Source of the DNA: Caulobacter sp. CCUG 60055
Lineage (GTDB): Bacteria > Pseudomonadota > Alphaproteobacteria > Caulobacterales > Caulobacteraceae
Assembly: GCF_022750545.1 (NCBI RefSeq)
Contig: NZ_PUIC01000002.1
Coordinates: 248,001-312,000 of the forward strand
Direction: 5' to 3'
Length of the DNA: 64,000 nucleotides
This document shows, in pieces, positions 16,848 through 25,601 of this stretch. Below the pieces are notes generated by a model. It searched no databases. It had not been told where the DNA came from and worked only from the letters and a program-made list of their open reading frames with translations. Positions within the stretch are counted from its first letter, which is position 1; every line of letters starts with the position of its first letter. The translations under genes were made by a program, and so were the position numbers.

Positions 16848-17990
16848 CTAACTTGAATGATCTCGGAGTCGGGCCTGCCGATTTCGGCGCCCGGCGACTA
16901 CGAGCCCTCCCGCCGCGGCGGCGCCTGAGACGAGCGCCGCCGCGGCGAGGCGGTCGAGCGCGCCGGCGCCGATGAGGACGCCGCCCGCCAGGGGCGCCAG
17001 CGCGCCAGCGAGCATCTGGACGCCGTAGGCGGCGCTCGCCAGCCGCCCGCTTTTGTCGGCCTCGACGGCCGCGCCCAGGATGAAGGGCCAAACGAAGATG
17101 AAGGCGAAGGACAGGGCCGAAAGCGCGAGGATGTAGTGAAGCGGTTCCCGTGAGGCGGACAGGGCCGCGGCCGAGGCGCCAAAGACGAGCAGGCCGGCGC
17201 CGCCGACGGCCAGGGGGCGCACGCTCGCCAGCACGCGGGCGGCGGCGGCGCCGGCGACGCCCAGGGCGGCGGTCGATCCTACGGCCATCGTGACCGCTTT
17301 CGCCGAAAGGCCGGCCGCCAGACCGATGCGCTCGCAATAGCTCCAGACCGCTCCACCGGTCAGGAAGGCTATTCCCGTGGCGCCGAGCAGCGGGACGGCC
17401 ACGCGCCAATCCAGCCGCCCCGCCGCGCCAGATTGGATGGCGACGCCCGGGTCGGGAAGCCGGGCGACGAACGGCGTCGCGCTGAGGGCCGCGGCGGCCA
17501 GGAAGAGGCAGCCGCCGGCGAAGCCGAAGCGGTCGATCGTCAGGCCGGCGCCGAGGGCGACCGCGCCGCCGAGGGCGGCGAGCAGGATGGCGATGTCGGC
17601 CCCCAGCTTGGTCGGGGCCGTGGACATCGCCATCGCCCGGCCCGCCGCCGCCAGGGCCAGGCCCCCGCCGGCGCCGGCCAGCAGCCGCGCCGCGGCCAGC
17701 AGCCAGCCTTCGGCCTGGACGGCCGCCAGATTGCCCATCGCAAACAGCAGGCACCCGGACAGGCCGGAGGGACGTGGCGGCAGGCGTCGGGCCAGCGCCG
17801 AGGCGGTCAGCGCCGCCACGGCGCTGGCCAGGAGCTCAAGGCTGAGCAGGGCGCCGGCCGCGGCGGCCGTCATCTTTCGATCGTCGATCAACGCGCCGGC
17901 CAGGAATGGAAAGGTGTTGAGCACCGCCATGCCGGGCAGGCTGGCCCCGAACACGCCCGCTCCCAGGCTGCTGGCCGGCTTAGGCCGCAT
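16848..17990 (-). CDS. MFS-type membrane transporter
   Basis: A 380-aa, very hydrophobic protein with about 12 membrane segments in the major facilitator arrangement: an N-terminal half ('GAGVFGASLPGMAVLNTFPFLAGALIDDRKM ... LARRLPPRPSGLSG'), a central loop near 'LPDPGVAIQSGAAGRLDW', and a C-terminal half. The frame continues upstream to 18161, but the ATG at 17990 overlaps the end of the preceding gene by 11 bp and begins the first helix, so it is the likely start. It is translationally coupled to the 213-aa protein upstream and the Rieske gene downstream. It could import or export a product of the pathway; the substrate is unknown. Confidence 0.8.
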   Translation of the reverse strand: MRPKPASSLGAGVFGASLPGMAVLNTFPFLAGALIDDRKMTAAAAGALLSLELLASAVAALTASALARRLPPRPSGLSGCLLFAMGNLAAVQAEGWLLAAARLLAGAGGGLALAAAGRAMAMSTAPTKLGADIAILLAALGGAVALGAGLTIDRFGFAGGCLFLAAAALSATPFVARLPDPGVAIQSGAAGRLDWRVAVPLLGATGIAFLTGGAVWSYCERIGLAAGLSAKAVTMAVGSTAALGVAGAAAARVLASVRPLAVGGAGLLVFGASAAALSASREPLHYILALSALSFAFIFVWPFILGAAVEADKSGRLASAAYGVQMLAGALAPLAGGVLIGAGALDRLAAAALVSGAAAAGGLVVAGRRNRQARLRDHSS

Positions 17991-18621
17991 GGTCGACCAC
18001 GGCCCAGTACAGACCCGCCCAGTTCGTCCCGTCGCGCAGTCCGTCGCCCCGTGGCAGGTCGGGCGGCGGCCGTCCCAGGCGGCGCGTCGGGCGCCATTCG
18101 TCCTTCGTCCTGCAGAATTCGACGGCGCTGAAGCCGGCCGGCCCCGCGTCGATGATCGCAATGGCGGTCGCTCCCAGTTCGATCAGTCGTCCGCTCGCGC
18201 GCGACTGTGGCGCGGCGCGGCCTTCAAGGACGCGTCCCTTAGCCGGGCCGCGCCGCTCGCGGAGCCAGACCTCGGCATAGGGAAGGGGCTGGTCGCCGGC
18301 TCGATAGATTCCACGCTCGATCAGGGTGTCGCCGTTCAGGCGTAGCTCGGCCTCGTCGCTGGCCTTCTGGCGCTCGAGGTCCAGGTCGCGACAAAACGTG
18401 ATGCGTGGCGCGCGCCACTGCGCGCGGCCGGAAAATGCGGCCGGAGGGCTTAGCGCGCCCGCCCCCAGGGGCGTGCGCAGGTCCACAAAGAACGCGCCCA
18501 GCTGAATCCAGAGGGCGTCGCTGTCTTCGAACGGCGCGCGGCCGCCCACGGCTAGCGACTTTCGCCGCCAAAGCCCCGCGAGCGTTCCGAGCGTTGAAGG
18601 CGTTTCGGCGGTGTCGGCCAC
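17980..18621 (-). CDS. 213-aa conserved-looking protein of unknown function (possibly HRI1-like)
   Basis: A soluble protein without a signal peptide. The pattern 'LWIQLGAFFVDLRTPLG ... AFSGRAQW ... LDLERQKASDEAELRLNGDTLIERG ... YAEVWLRE' (about residues 36-125) resembles the small lipocalin-like barrel family related to fungal HRI1, seen in bacteria as uncharacterised proteins. This is a pattern match only. It starts with GTG at 18621, overlaps the MFS start and carries an operator copy 15 bp upstream. It heads the minus-strand unit with the transporter and the Rieske oxygenase, so it is likely a small-molecule binder or auxiliary enzyme of that step (inference). Confidence 0.7.
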   Translation of the reverse strand: MADTAETPSTLGTLAGLWRRKSLAVGGRAPFEDSDALWIQLGAFFVDLRTPLGAGALSPPAAFSGRAQWRAPRITFCRDLDLERQKASDEAELRLNGDTLIERGIYRAGDQPLPYAEVWLRERRGPAKGRVLEGRAAPQSRASGRLIELGATAIAIIDAGPAGFSAVEFCRTKDEWRPTRRLGRPPPDLPRGDGLRDGTNWAGLYWAVVDHAA

Positions 18622-18635
18622 GGCTCTATCGACTT

Positions 18636-18654
18636 AGACTAATTTAAGTAGCAT
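18636..18654. promoter_or_regulatory. 19-bp palindromic operator, copy 3 (upstream of 213-aa gene)
   Basis: AGACTAATTTAAGTAGCAT matches the consensus ATGCTAATTTAAATAGCAT at 15 of 19 positions. It starts 14 bp upstream of the GTG at 18621 on the minus strand, within the divergent region shared with the beta-lactamase-fold hydrolase. Confidence 0.65.
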
Positions 18655-18722
18655 TCGGATGAAGGCAAATCGACCACGTGTCAATGGGTATCGTCGCGGT
18701 CGAGCGGGGGTGTTGCGAAAAT

Positions 18723-18741
18723 AAGCTAATACAATTAGCAA
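18723..18741. promoter_or_regulatory. 19-bp palindromic operator, copy 4 (upstream of serine hydrolase)
   Basis: AAGCTAATACAATTAGCAA has intact GCTAAT / ATTAGC half-sites and lies 41 bp before the ATG at 18783. With copy 3 only 68 bp away, both divergent promoters are covered. Confidence 0.7.
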
Positions 18742-18782
18742 TTCTGTAATTGGGTTGGGAAACGGTTGGGCGGAGGGGCGTT

Positions 18783-20696
18783 ATGAGGTGCGGCGCATGG
18801 ATCGCGATCGGGGTGGCGGTGTTGATCGCCGCCGCTTCGCAGGCCGGGGCGACACCGGCCGCCGGTGGGCGCGAACTGACCGCCGTCGACGCCGAGGCGT
18901 TCGTGGACGGCCTCATGCCCTACGCCCTGAAGCGGGGCGACGTGGCCGGCGCGGTCGTGGTGGTGGTCAAGGACGGCGAGGTGCTGCTCGCCAAGGGCTA
19001 CGGCTACGCCGACGTGGCCAAGCAGACGCCCGTCGATCCGTCGCGGACCCTCTTCAGGCCAGGCTCGGTGTCGAAGCTGGTCACCTGGACGGCTGTCATG
19101 CAGCTCGTCGAAGCCGGGCGGCTCGATCTGGATCGGGACATCAACGCCTATCTCGATTTTCGCATCCCGCCGCGAGCCGGAAGGCCCGTGACGCTCCGTG
19201 ACCTGATGACCCACTCGGCGGGGTTCGAGGAAGGCGTGCGCAACATGTGGAGCCGCGACGCCGCCGGCCTGCAAAGCAACGAGGCCTGGCTGAAGGTCTG
19301 GGTTCCAAAGCGGATCTACCCATCCGGCGAAACGCCGGCCTACTCGAACTATGGCGCCGCCCTGGCCGGCTACATCGTCGAGCGCGTCTCTGGACGCCCC
19401 TTCGAAGACTATGTCCGGGCGGAGATCTTCCGGCCGCTTGAGATGACCACGGCGACCTTCGTCCAGTCGCCGCCGCCGGGCGTTTCGCAAGGCTACATGC
19501 TCGCGTCCGGCCGGGCGTGGAGGTTCGAGCGCCTGGCTCCGGCTCCTGCGGGCGGCATGTCGGCCAGCGGGCGGGACATGGCGCATTTCATGATCGCCCA
19601 TCTTCAGGACGGACGGTACGGCGGCGCGCGTATCTTGCAGGCGCAGACCGCTCAGAGGATGCATGGCGAGGCGAGGCGTCTGATGGCGCCGCTCAACGGC
19701 ATGCTGCTCGGCTTCTATGAAACCCAGCGCAACGGCCGGCGCATCATTGGCCATGGCGGCGACAGCCAGGCGTTCCACAGCGACCTCAAGCTCTTCCTTG
19801 ACGACGGCGTCGGCCTCTACGTCGCCTTGAACAGCGCCGGCCGTCCCGGCGCCGCGCGCACAATCCGCAATGCGCTGTTCGAGCAGTTCGCCGATCGATA
19901 CTTCCCCGGCCCGCCGCTGCGCGAGCCTGTGCTGCCGACCGCGCGGGCCCATGCGGCGATGCTCGCCGGAACTTACGAAAACTCCCGGCGGGCGGAGACG
20001 ACGCTTCTCTCGATCGGGACTTTGTTCAGCCAGCTGCGGATAAGCGTCACGCCTGACGGCTCGCTCGTCGCCGACGGATTTCGCGGTCCCAACGATCAAC
20101 CGAAGGTCTGGCGCGAAGTCGCCCCGTTCGTCTGGCGTGAAGTCGGCGGACAGGAGCGGCTAGCCGCCAAGGTCGAAGGCCGCAAGGTGGTCGCGGTCAG
20201 CACCGATCCGATCTCACCGTTCATGGTTTATCAGCCGGCGCCGTGGTGGCGGTCGGCGGCCTGGCTTGTTCCGGCATTGATCGCTGGCCTGGCCGTCATG
20301 GCTGCGACGGTTCTGGCCTGGCCGACGGCGGCCGTGCTCGGCCGCGGACGAGGCGTGGCGACGGCGAGGCCGCGAAACGCGGTCGCCGCCCGTCTCGCCG
20401 TTCGCTGCTGGGCGGCCGCGACCCTGGCGGTCGCGATCGGCTGGGCCTTGGTGCTCGACGGCGCGGTCAGAGACCTCGCGGAATTCTCGACGCCGCTCGA
20501 CCCCTGGCTGGCCGTGCTCGAGATCGGCGGGGCGGTCGTGGTCGCCGGTCCCCTGATCGCGCTCTGGGCCTTGTTTGCGACCTGGCGATCGGGCTGGCGC
20601 AGGCGAGCCTGGGCGATGCTGCTGGTGCTCGCGGCGGTCCCGGCGGCGTGGGTCGTCCTCGTATTCCGGCTCGTCGGCGCCGGCCCGAACTACTGA
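18783..20696 (+). CDS. serine hydrolase, beta-lactamase/D-aminopeptidase family, membrane-anchored
   Basis: A 637-aa protein. A signal peptide (to about residue 24) is followed by a class C-type penicillin-binding/esterase domain at about residues 35-375. It has S95-V-S-K98 (nucleophile Ser and general-base Lys), Y187-S-N189, and an H324-G-G box in place of the KTG of true beta-lactamases, as in esterases and D-aminopeptidases of this fold. A C-terminal region adds about four membrane helices (~residues 480-630). The ATG at 18783 has GGAGGGGCG before it. It starts the plus-strand unit hydrolase, dipeptide epimerase, POT transporter. The periplasmic domain probably splits an amide or ester bond, and the D-amino-acid preference common in this family would fit the epimerase next to it (inference). 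Confidence 0.87.
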   Translation: MRCGAWIAIGVAVLIAAASQAGATPAAGGRELTAVDAEAFVDGLMPYALKRGDVAGAVVVVVKDGEVLLAKGYGYADVAKQTPVDPSRTLFRPGSVSKLVTWTAVMQLVEAGRLDLDRDINAYLDFRIPPRAGRPVTLRDLMTHSAGFEEGVRNMWSRDAAGLQSNEAWLKVWVPKRIYPSGETPAYSNYGAALAGYIVERVSGRPFEDYVRAEIFRPLEMTTATFVQSPPPGVSQGYMLASGRAWRFERLAPAPAGGMSASGRDMAHFMIAHLQDGRYGGARILQAQTAQRMHGEARRLMAPLNGMLLGFYETQRNGRRIIGHGGDSQAFHSDLKLFLDDGVGLYVALNSAGRPGAARTIRNALFEQFADRYFPGPPLREPVLPTARAHAAMLAGTYENSRRAETTLLSIGTLFSQLRISVTPDGSLVADGFRGPNDQPKVWREVAPFVWREVGGQERLAAKVEGRKVVAVSTDPISPFMVYQPAPWWRSAAWLVPALIAGLAVMAATVLAWPTAAVLGRGRGVATARPRNAVAARLAVRCWAAATLAVAIGWALVLDGAVRDLAEFSTPLDPWLAVLEIGGAVVVAGPLIALWALFATWRSGWRRRAWAMLLVLAAVPAAWVVLVFRLVGAGPNY

Positions 20697-20729
20697 CCTC
20701 TTCTCCACCTATCGTAAGGATTTTCGCAA

Positions 20730-21734
20730 GTGAACAGACCTGCGCGCCTCGACCTGCGCCTGGACATCGAGCATTGGCCGCTTCGCGCGCCCTTTCGCAT
20801 CACCGGCTACACCTTCACCGTCCTTGAGGTCCTGGTCGCGCGCTTAGGGGACGGCGAGCATCAAGGACAGGGCGAGGCTGCGGGGGTCTACTATCTGGGC
20901 GACCGTCCCCAAGGGATGAAGGCGCAGGTCGAGGCCGTCCGGGGAGCGATCGAAGCCGGGATCAGCCGGGAGGAACTGCAACGCCTTCTTCCGGCCGGCG
21001 GCGCTCGCAACGCGGTCGATTGCGCGCTGTGGGACCTGGAGGCCAGACAACGCCGAACGCCGGCCTGGCGGCTGGCGGGCCTGTCGGAGCCGCGACCGCT
21101 GGTCACGACCTACACGCTTGGCGCAGACGCGCCGCAGGTCATGGCCGACGCCGCTCGCGCCTTCCCGGCGGCCAGGGCCCTGAAGCTGAAACTGACGGGC
21201 GAGCCCGTCGACCTTGAACGGGTCCTGGCCGTCCGGGCGGCCCGTCCGGATGTCTGGATGGGGGTGGACGCCAACCAGGGGCTTGATCGTGACAGCTATG
21301 CGGCCTTGGCGCCGGTCCTGGCGCAGGCCGACGTGCGGCTGCTGGAGCAGCCCTTTCCGCGCGGAGCCGAGGCGCTGATGGACGGGCTCGCCAGCGCCGT
21401 TCCCATCGCCGCCGACGAAAGCGTCCAGATCTTCGAGGACATCGCGCCGCTGGCCGGTCGAGTCCAGGCGATCAACATCAAGCTCGACAAATGCGGGGGG
21501 CTGACCGAGGGCCTGCGAATGGCCCGCGAGGCGCATCGGCTGGGCCTGCAGGTCATGGTCGGCAACATGATGGGCACGGCTTTGGCCATGGCCCCGGCCC
21601 ATCTGCTGGCCCAGCTCTGCGAGGTCGTCGATCTGGACGGCCCGATAGTGCTGGCCGCCGACCGGGAGCCAGGGATCGTCCATGAGCACGGGCTGGTGTC
21701 GTGTCCGCCGGCGATCTGGGGCGGCGGCGCGTGA
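20730..21734 (+). CDS. dipeptide epimerase (L-Ala-D/L-Glu epimerase type, enolase superfamily)
   Basis: A 334-aa enolase-superfamily enzyme of the muconate-lactonising subgroup. Catalytic bases are K152-x-K154 ('LKLKLT') and K254 ('IKLDKCGG'). Metal ligands are D180 ('VDANQ'), E206 ('LLEQP') and D229 ('ADES'). The C-terminal 'VVDLDGP' provides the D-x-D motif that binds the alpha-ammonium group in dipeptide epimerases, which separates them from cycloisomerases. It interconverts L,D- and L,L-dipeptides; the exact dipeptide is unknown. The GTG start has AAGGA 9 bp upstream. It overlaps the POT transporter by 4 bp (GTGA), which suggests that imported dipeptides are epimerised in the cytosol. Confidence 0.92.
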   Translation: MNRPARLDLRLDIEHWPLRAPFRITGYTFTVLEVLVARLGDGEHQGQGEAAGVYYLGDRPQGMKAQVEAVRGAIEAGISREELQRLLPAGGARNAVDCALWDLEARQRRTPAWRLAGLSEPRPLVTTYTLGADAPQVMADAARAFPAARALKLKLTGEPVDLERVLAVRAARPDVWMGVDANQGLDRDSYAALAPVLAQADVRLLEQPFPRGAEALMDGLASAVPIAADESVQIFEDIAPLAGRVQAINIKLDKCGGLTEGLRMAREAHRLGLQVMVGNMMGTALAMAPAHLLAQLCEVVDLDGPIVLAADREPGIVHEHGLVSCPPAIWGGGA

Positions 21735-23044
21735 ACGGCGTGGCGGACAAGACCTGGTTTGGGCAGCCCCGAGGGCTGACCGTCCTCTTCCTGACGGAGA
21801 TGTGGGAGAAGTTTTCCTTCTACGGCATGCGGGCGTTGCTTGTCTATTACATGACCAAGGCGCTGATGTTCGATCAGGCGCGCGCCTCGCTGGTCTACGG
21901 GCTCTATACCGCCGTCGTGTACTTCACGCCGATCATCGGCGGCGCCGTCTCCGACCGTTGGCTGGGGCGGCGCAGGGCGGTGATCGCCGGCGGGTCGATC
22001 ATGGCGCTGGGCCACTTCATGATGGCCTCCGAGACGTTGTTCTTCTCGGCCTTGGCCGTCATCGCCATCGGCAACGGTCTCTTCTTGCCCAGCCTGCCCA
22101 GTCAGATCAGCCGCCTCTATGCGCCGGAGGACCCGCGCCGGACTTCGGCCTACAACGTTTACTACGTCGGGATAAACCTCGGCGCCTTCCTCGCGCCGTT
22201 GGCGTGCGGGACGCTCGGCGAGCTCTACGGCTGGCACTGGGGTTTCGGGGCGGCAGGCCTCGGCATGATGGCGGGGCTTTGCCTCTATGTCGCGGGGCGG
22301 CGATATCTGCCGCCCGACCCTCCGCGTCTGCTTGAAACGGTGGAGCCAGCCGACGGAAAGCCGGCGTCGTCGCAGACTTTCCTGCTGCTCGGCGGCGTGG
22401 CCCTGGCGGTGGTCGTCTTCCGGATCGCCTACGAGCAGACCGGCAACACCCTGGCGCTTTGGGCCGACGCGAATGTCGACCGGAGCCTGGTCGGCGGGTG
22501 GAGCATCCCGATGACGTGGTTCCAGTCGCTCAACCCGCTCCTGGTCTTCCTGTTGACGCCGCCGCTGGTCGCCTACTGGACACGCCGCGCCGCTCGCGGC
22601 GCGGAGCCGTCGTCGATGGTGAAAATGGCGCTGGGGGCCGGGGTCGCGGCTTGCGCGTTCGCGCTGCTGGCGACCGTCAGCGCCGCTGGCGCCGGGCAAG
22701 TCAGCTGGATTTGGCTGGTGATCTTCTTCGTCCTGCTCACGGCGGGCGAACTCCTCATCCTGCCTGTCGGGCTCGGGCTCTTCGGACGGCTGGCGCCGGC
22801 CGGGCTGGCGGCGACGACCATCGCGGCATGGTTCTTCGCGGCCTTCGCGGGAAACCTGTTTGCAGGTCTCGCCGGGATGGCCTGGGCGCAGATCGGGCCG
22901 ACGCTGTTCTTCACGCTCATGGCCGCGACCGCGGCGGCGGCCGGCATGGCGTTGCTCTGCCTGGACCGACCGATCCGTCGGCTGGAAGGCCTCGCCGCCC
23001 CCGGCTCCAGCCCCTCGGAAGACAGATGCGAGGCCTCGATTTGA
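21731..23044 (+). CDS. POT-family (PTR2) proton-coupled peptide transporter
   Basis: A 437-aa membrane protein with about 12 helices. The first helix carries the POT signature variant 'LFLTEMWEKFSFYGMRALLVYY' (E-x-x-E-x-F-x-x-Y-G). The PTR2 region 'YFTPIIGGAVSDRWLGRRRAVIAGG' and 'SAYNVYYVGINLGAFLAP' follow. The family takes di- and tripeptides into the cytoplasm with protons. The GTG at 21731 overlaps the epimerase stop; an in-frame GTG at 21701 would extend it but lies inside the epimerase. Its length is close to the usual ~450-500 aa. Together with the epimerase it forms an import-and-epimerise pair. Confidence 0.92.
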   Translation: MNGVADKTWFGQPRGLTVLFLTEMWEKFSFYGMRALLVYYMTKALMFDQARASLVYGLYTAVVYFTPIIGGAVSDRWLGRRRAVIAGGSIMALGHFMMASETLFFSALAVIAIGNGLFLPSLPSQISRLYAPEDPRRTSAYNVYYVGINLGAFLAPLACGTLGELYGWHWGFGAAGLGMMAGLCLYVAGRRYLPPDPPRLLETVEPADGKPASSQTFLLLGGVALAVVVFRIAYEQTGNTLALWADANVDRSLVGGWSIPMTWFQSLNPLLVFLLTPPLVAYWTRRAARGAEPSSMVKMALGAGVAACAFALLATVSAAGAGQVSWIWLVIFFVLLTAGELLILPVGLGLFGRLAPAGLAATTIAAWFFAAFAGNLFAGLAGMAWAQIGPTLFFTLMAATAAAAGMALLCLDRPIRRLEGLAAPGSSPSEDRCEASI

Positions 23045-23052
23045 AACGTCCG

Positions 23053-23072
23053 GCCCTCGCCTAGGCGGGGGC
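23053..23072. terminator. hairpin between convergent transporter and peptidase genes
   Basis: A 9-bp stem with one G-T pair (GCCCTCGCC / GGCGGGGGC) lies just after the transporter stop and before the convergent peptidase stop at 23115. The innermost pairs must open to form a loop. There is no T run. Confidence 0.35.
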
Positions 23073-23114
23073 TTGCGCTCATCGCGCGGAGACGCTGGTC
23101 GCGGCTAGGGCGCC

Positions 23115-25559
23115 TCACTTCCAGTCGAACTTGCGGCGCGTCACGATCCAGGTGGTGTCGGCCCGCCTGAAGGGCTCGACGCCGCTGGGGCGAGGGGCGG
23201 GCTCGCGGCCCTTGGGCCAGCCGTCGCGCACCTCCGCCACCCAGATCTCCAGCACGCCCGCGCCCGCGGGCTTCGGAAGCTCCAGCACGACGTCGCCCTC
23301 GGCGGGGGCGTGGAAGGTGACCTGCGACCAGACGCCGGCGGGCAGGGCGGCCCTGACCGGCAGCCCCCCGATGCTCAAGCCCTTCATTTCGGCCGAGGGC
23401 TTCAGCATCAGCCGCATGAAGCGGCCCTGGTTGACCGCGCGCGTGCGCAGCAGCAACGCCTCGCCCGAGGTTTCGAGCGTGATCGGCGGGGCGGCGAAGG
23501 CGACGGGCCGGGCCGCCGCGAGCCAGAGCGGCTCGGACAGGAACGGCTCCAGGCGGCCGCGCCTGGGGAAGTCTCCGTCGAGAGACAGGGCGGCGCTCGT
23601 CCAGGCGCCGAGGTCGGGGGATGCGCTGGCGCGCCAGGCGCGCCCCTTGTCGAGATCGGCGACGTAGAACGCTTCGACCATGTGCGGCGCCTGCGGCGAG
23701 GGACGCGAGCCCCGCACGCCGGCGACGGCGAGCAATCCCATGCCTGCGACGAGGAGGATCGAACCGCCGACAGGCGCGCCGTCCCAACGCCAGACAAGCG
23801 GCAGCAGGGCGAGAGCGGCGAGCGTGGCGAAAGGCGTCAGGACGAGGGGGGCCACAGGCCCGGTCGCCGTGAAGAAGCCATAGGCCTGACTGGCGAGCAG
23901 GCCAAAGGCGAGAGCGCCCAGCGCGCCTATCGCCAGAAGCTCGAGCGCGGGGCGTCCGGCCGGGGGTTTCGTCATGGCTATGGCGCACGCGGCGACCATC
24001 GCCAGAAGGGGCCAGGTCAGAAGATGCGCGCCCTTGGGGACCGCGAACTGTAAACACAAAGCCAGAGCCGCAGCCAGCAGCAATCCGCCGGTCCATAGGC
24101 CCCAGAGCGTGTTGGGGCGACGCAGGACGGCCGCGCAGAGCAGGGCGCCCGAGATCGCCATTCCGGCGCCGGGCGGATCGATCCCGCCCAACAGACTGCA
24201 GATCAGGCCGACGGCCAAAAAGGCGTACGCCGCCGCGCGCCACCAGCCGTTGGCCGCGGCCGGGAGCACCAGGAGGCCGATCCCTGAGAGCAGCAGCACG
24301 CCCCCGCCCAGCAGCAGTTCAAACTGGCCGATCAGGGCGTGAGGCGAGGCGCCCGCGCCGAGCAGAGCCGTCAGCAGCCGGCCATCCAGACGCAGGGCCA
24401 GGGCCGCGGCGAACAGCAACGCCAGCAGGACGCCGGCGCCGCTTGCGAGTTGGCCCGGCGTCGCCAGGTCGCGCCGCACCGCCAACGCCGCCAGTATCAA
24501 TGCGGCGGCGGCCAGGCCGATGGCCAGCATCCATCCGCCCCACGGCGGGTAGCTCACGAGCTTGAGACCGAAGACATCGGAGTAGACGCGATCCGGCGCC
24601 GAGACGGGCAGGGCGGGGGCGTCCGCCATGGCCCTCACCACGGGGAGGACTTGGTCGCCCATGTGCTGGAGGCTGCCGCGGTTGAGCCGTTCCGGTGTGG
24701 AGATCGGCGTGTGGTAGGCGATCTGGTGGCCGGCGAAGGCGAAGTTCATTCCCGGAAGGCCGCTTTTGAACGCGCTGGTCAGGTCGGTGTCGTTGGGCAT
24801 CCGTTCGTAGAGCCAGGATGCGAAGGAGTCGGCGCTTGGCGCGCGCGCATGCTTCTGCAGCATGGCGACGAGGCCGCCGCCCTGGGCGCTGGTTTGGAAC
24901 ATCGCGGTTCGGCCGCTGTCGCCCCGCGCTTCAAGGTTCACGACGACGCCGACGCGCTTGCGCGACGGATCGACCTGGAAGAAGGCCGATGAGCCCAGAA
25001 GCCCCGGCTCCTCGCCGTCGGTAAACAGGAAGATGACGGTGCGGCGATGCGGTTCGTCCGCCTTGAGCGCGCGCGCGATCTCCAAGGCCGCGGCGATTCC
25101 GGCCGCGTCGTCGCCCGCTCCGGGCGAATGGGGCGCGCTGTCGTAGTGGGCCATCACCAGCACCGCTGGCAGGGTCGGGTCCGTCCCGGGCAGTTCGCCG
25201 ACGATGTTCTGAACGCGGCCGGCGATCGCCAGGTCGGGAAAATGTTTGTTCTCGGTCACGCCCACGGACGCCCGCCGTTGCGGCGACAGGCCCAGGGCCT
25301 GCATCCGGGCGACGAGGCGGCGTCGAACCAGCTCGATCTCCGGCGAGCCGGTCGGATGGGGCCGTGCCGCGATCGCCTCGACGTCGGCCATGGCCCGTTC
25401 CGCAGAGAAGCTGTGCGCAAGGGCCGAGGCCGGCGAGGGCTGCGGCGGCGACCCGCTCATCGCCGCCAGCGCGATCCCCGCGATCCAGGCCAGCGCGAAG
25501 CCCGCCAATTGGAAGGCCGGTCTCTGGCCAGCGATGTTCGGTCGCTTCGTAAACGCCAC
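23115..25559 (-). CDS. M28-family metallopeptidase with multi-pass membrane C-terminus
   Basis: An 814-aa protein. After an N-terminal membrane anchor (~residues 17-35) comes an M28 aminopeptidase domain at about residues 50-330. Zinc ligands and catalytic residues are visible: 'MAHYDSAPHSPGAGDDAAG' (His, Asp), 'FLFTDGEEPGLLGS' (Glu-Glu), 'VVNLEARGDSG' and 'IAYHTPISTPE' (His). About eight membrane helices follow (~350-620), then a C-terminal beta-rich periplasmic domain. This layout matches the ER/vacuolar membrane M28 enzymes and their bacterial relatives. It would trim N-terminal residues from peptides in the periplasm. The GTG start has GAGGGGTG upstream and an operator copy 42 bp before it, tying it to the TetR regulon. 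Confidence 0.9.
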   Translation of the reverse strand: MAFTKRPNIAGQRPAFQLAGFALAWIAGIALAAMSGSPPQPSPASALAHSFSAERAMADVEAIAARPHPTGSPEIELVRRRLVARMQALGLSPQRRASVGVTENKHFPDLAIAGRVQNIVGELPGTDPTLPAVLVMAHYDSAPHSPGAGDDAAGIAAALEIARALKADEPHRRTVIFLFTDGEEPGLLGSSAFFQVDPSRKRVGVVVNLEARGDSGRTAMFQTSAQGGGLVAMLQKHARAPSADSFASWLYERMPNDTDLTSAFKSGLPGMNFAFAGHQIAYHTPISTPERLNRGSLQHMGDQVLPVVRAMADAPALPVSAPDRVYSDVFGLKLVSYPPWGGWMLAIGLAAAALILAALAVRRDLATPGQLASGAGVLLALLFAAALALRLDGRLLTALLGAGASPHALIGQFELLLGGGVLLLSGIGLLVLPAAANGWWRAAAYAFLAVGLICSLLGGIDPPGAGMAISGALLCAAVLRRPNTLWGLWTGGLLLAAALALCLQFAVPKGAHLLTWPLLAMVAACAIAMTKPPAGRPALELLAIGALGALAFGLLASQAYGFFTATGPVAPLVLTPFATLAALALLPLVWRWDGAPVGGSILLVAGMGLLAVAGVRGSRPSPQAPHMVEAFYVADLDKGRAWRASASPDLGAWTSAALSLDGDFPRRGRLEPFLSEPLWLAAARPVAFAAPPITLETSGEALLLRTRAVNQGRFMRLMLKPSAEMKGLSIGGLPVRAALPAGVWSQVTFHAPAEGDVVLELPKPAGAGVLEIWVAEVRDGWPKGREPAPRPSGVEPFRRADTTWIVTRRKFDWK

Positions 25560-25601
25560 GCTTTCACCCCTCTCGGGAGGACGCGATCGCCCTCCGAATA
25601 A

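Noticed and set aside
16845-16863. Possible sixth copy of the cluster palindrome just before the Rieske gene
   Set aside because: Only about 11 of 19 positions match and the right arm is lost; the gene is coupled to an upstream unit that already has an operator.
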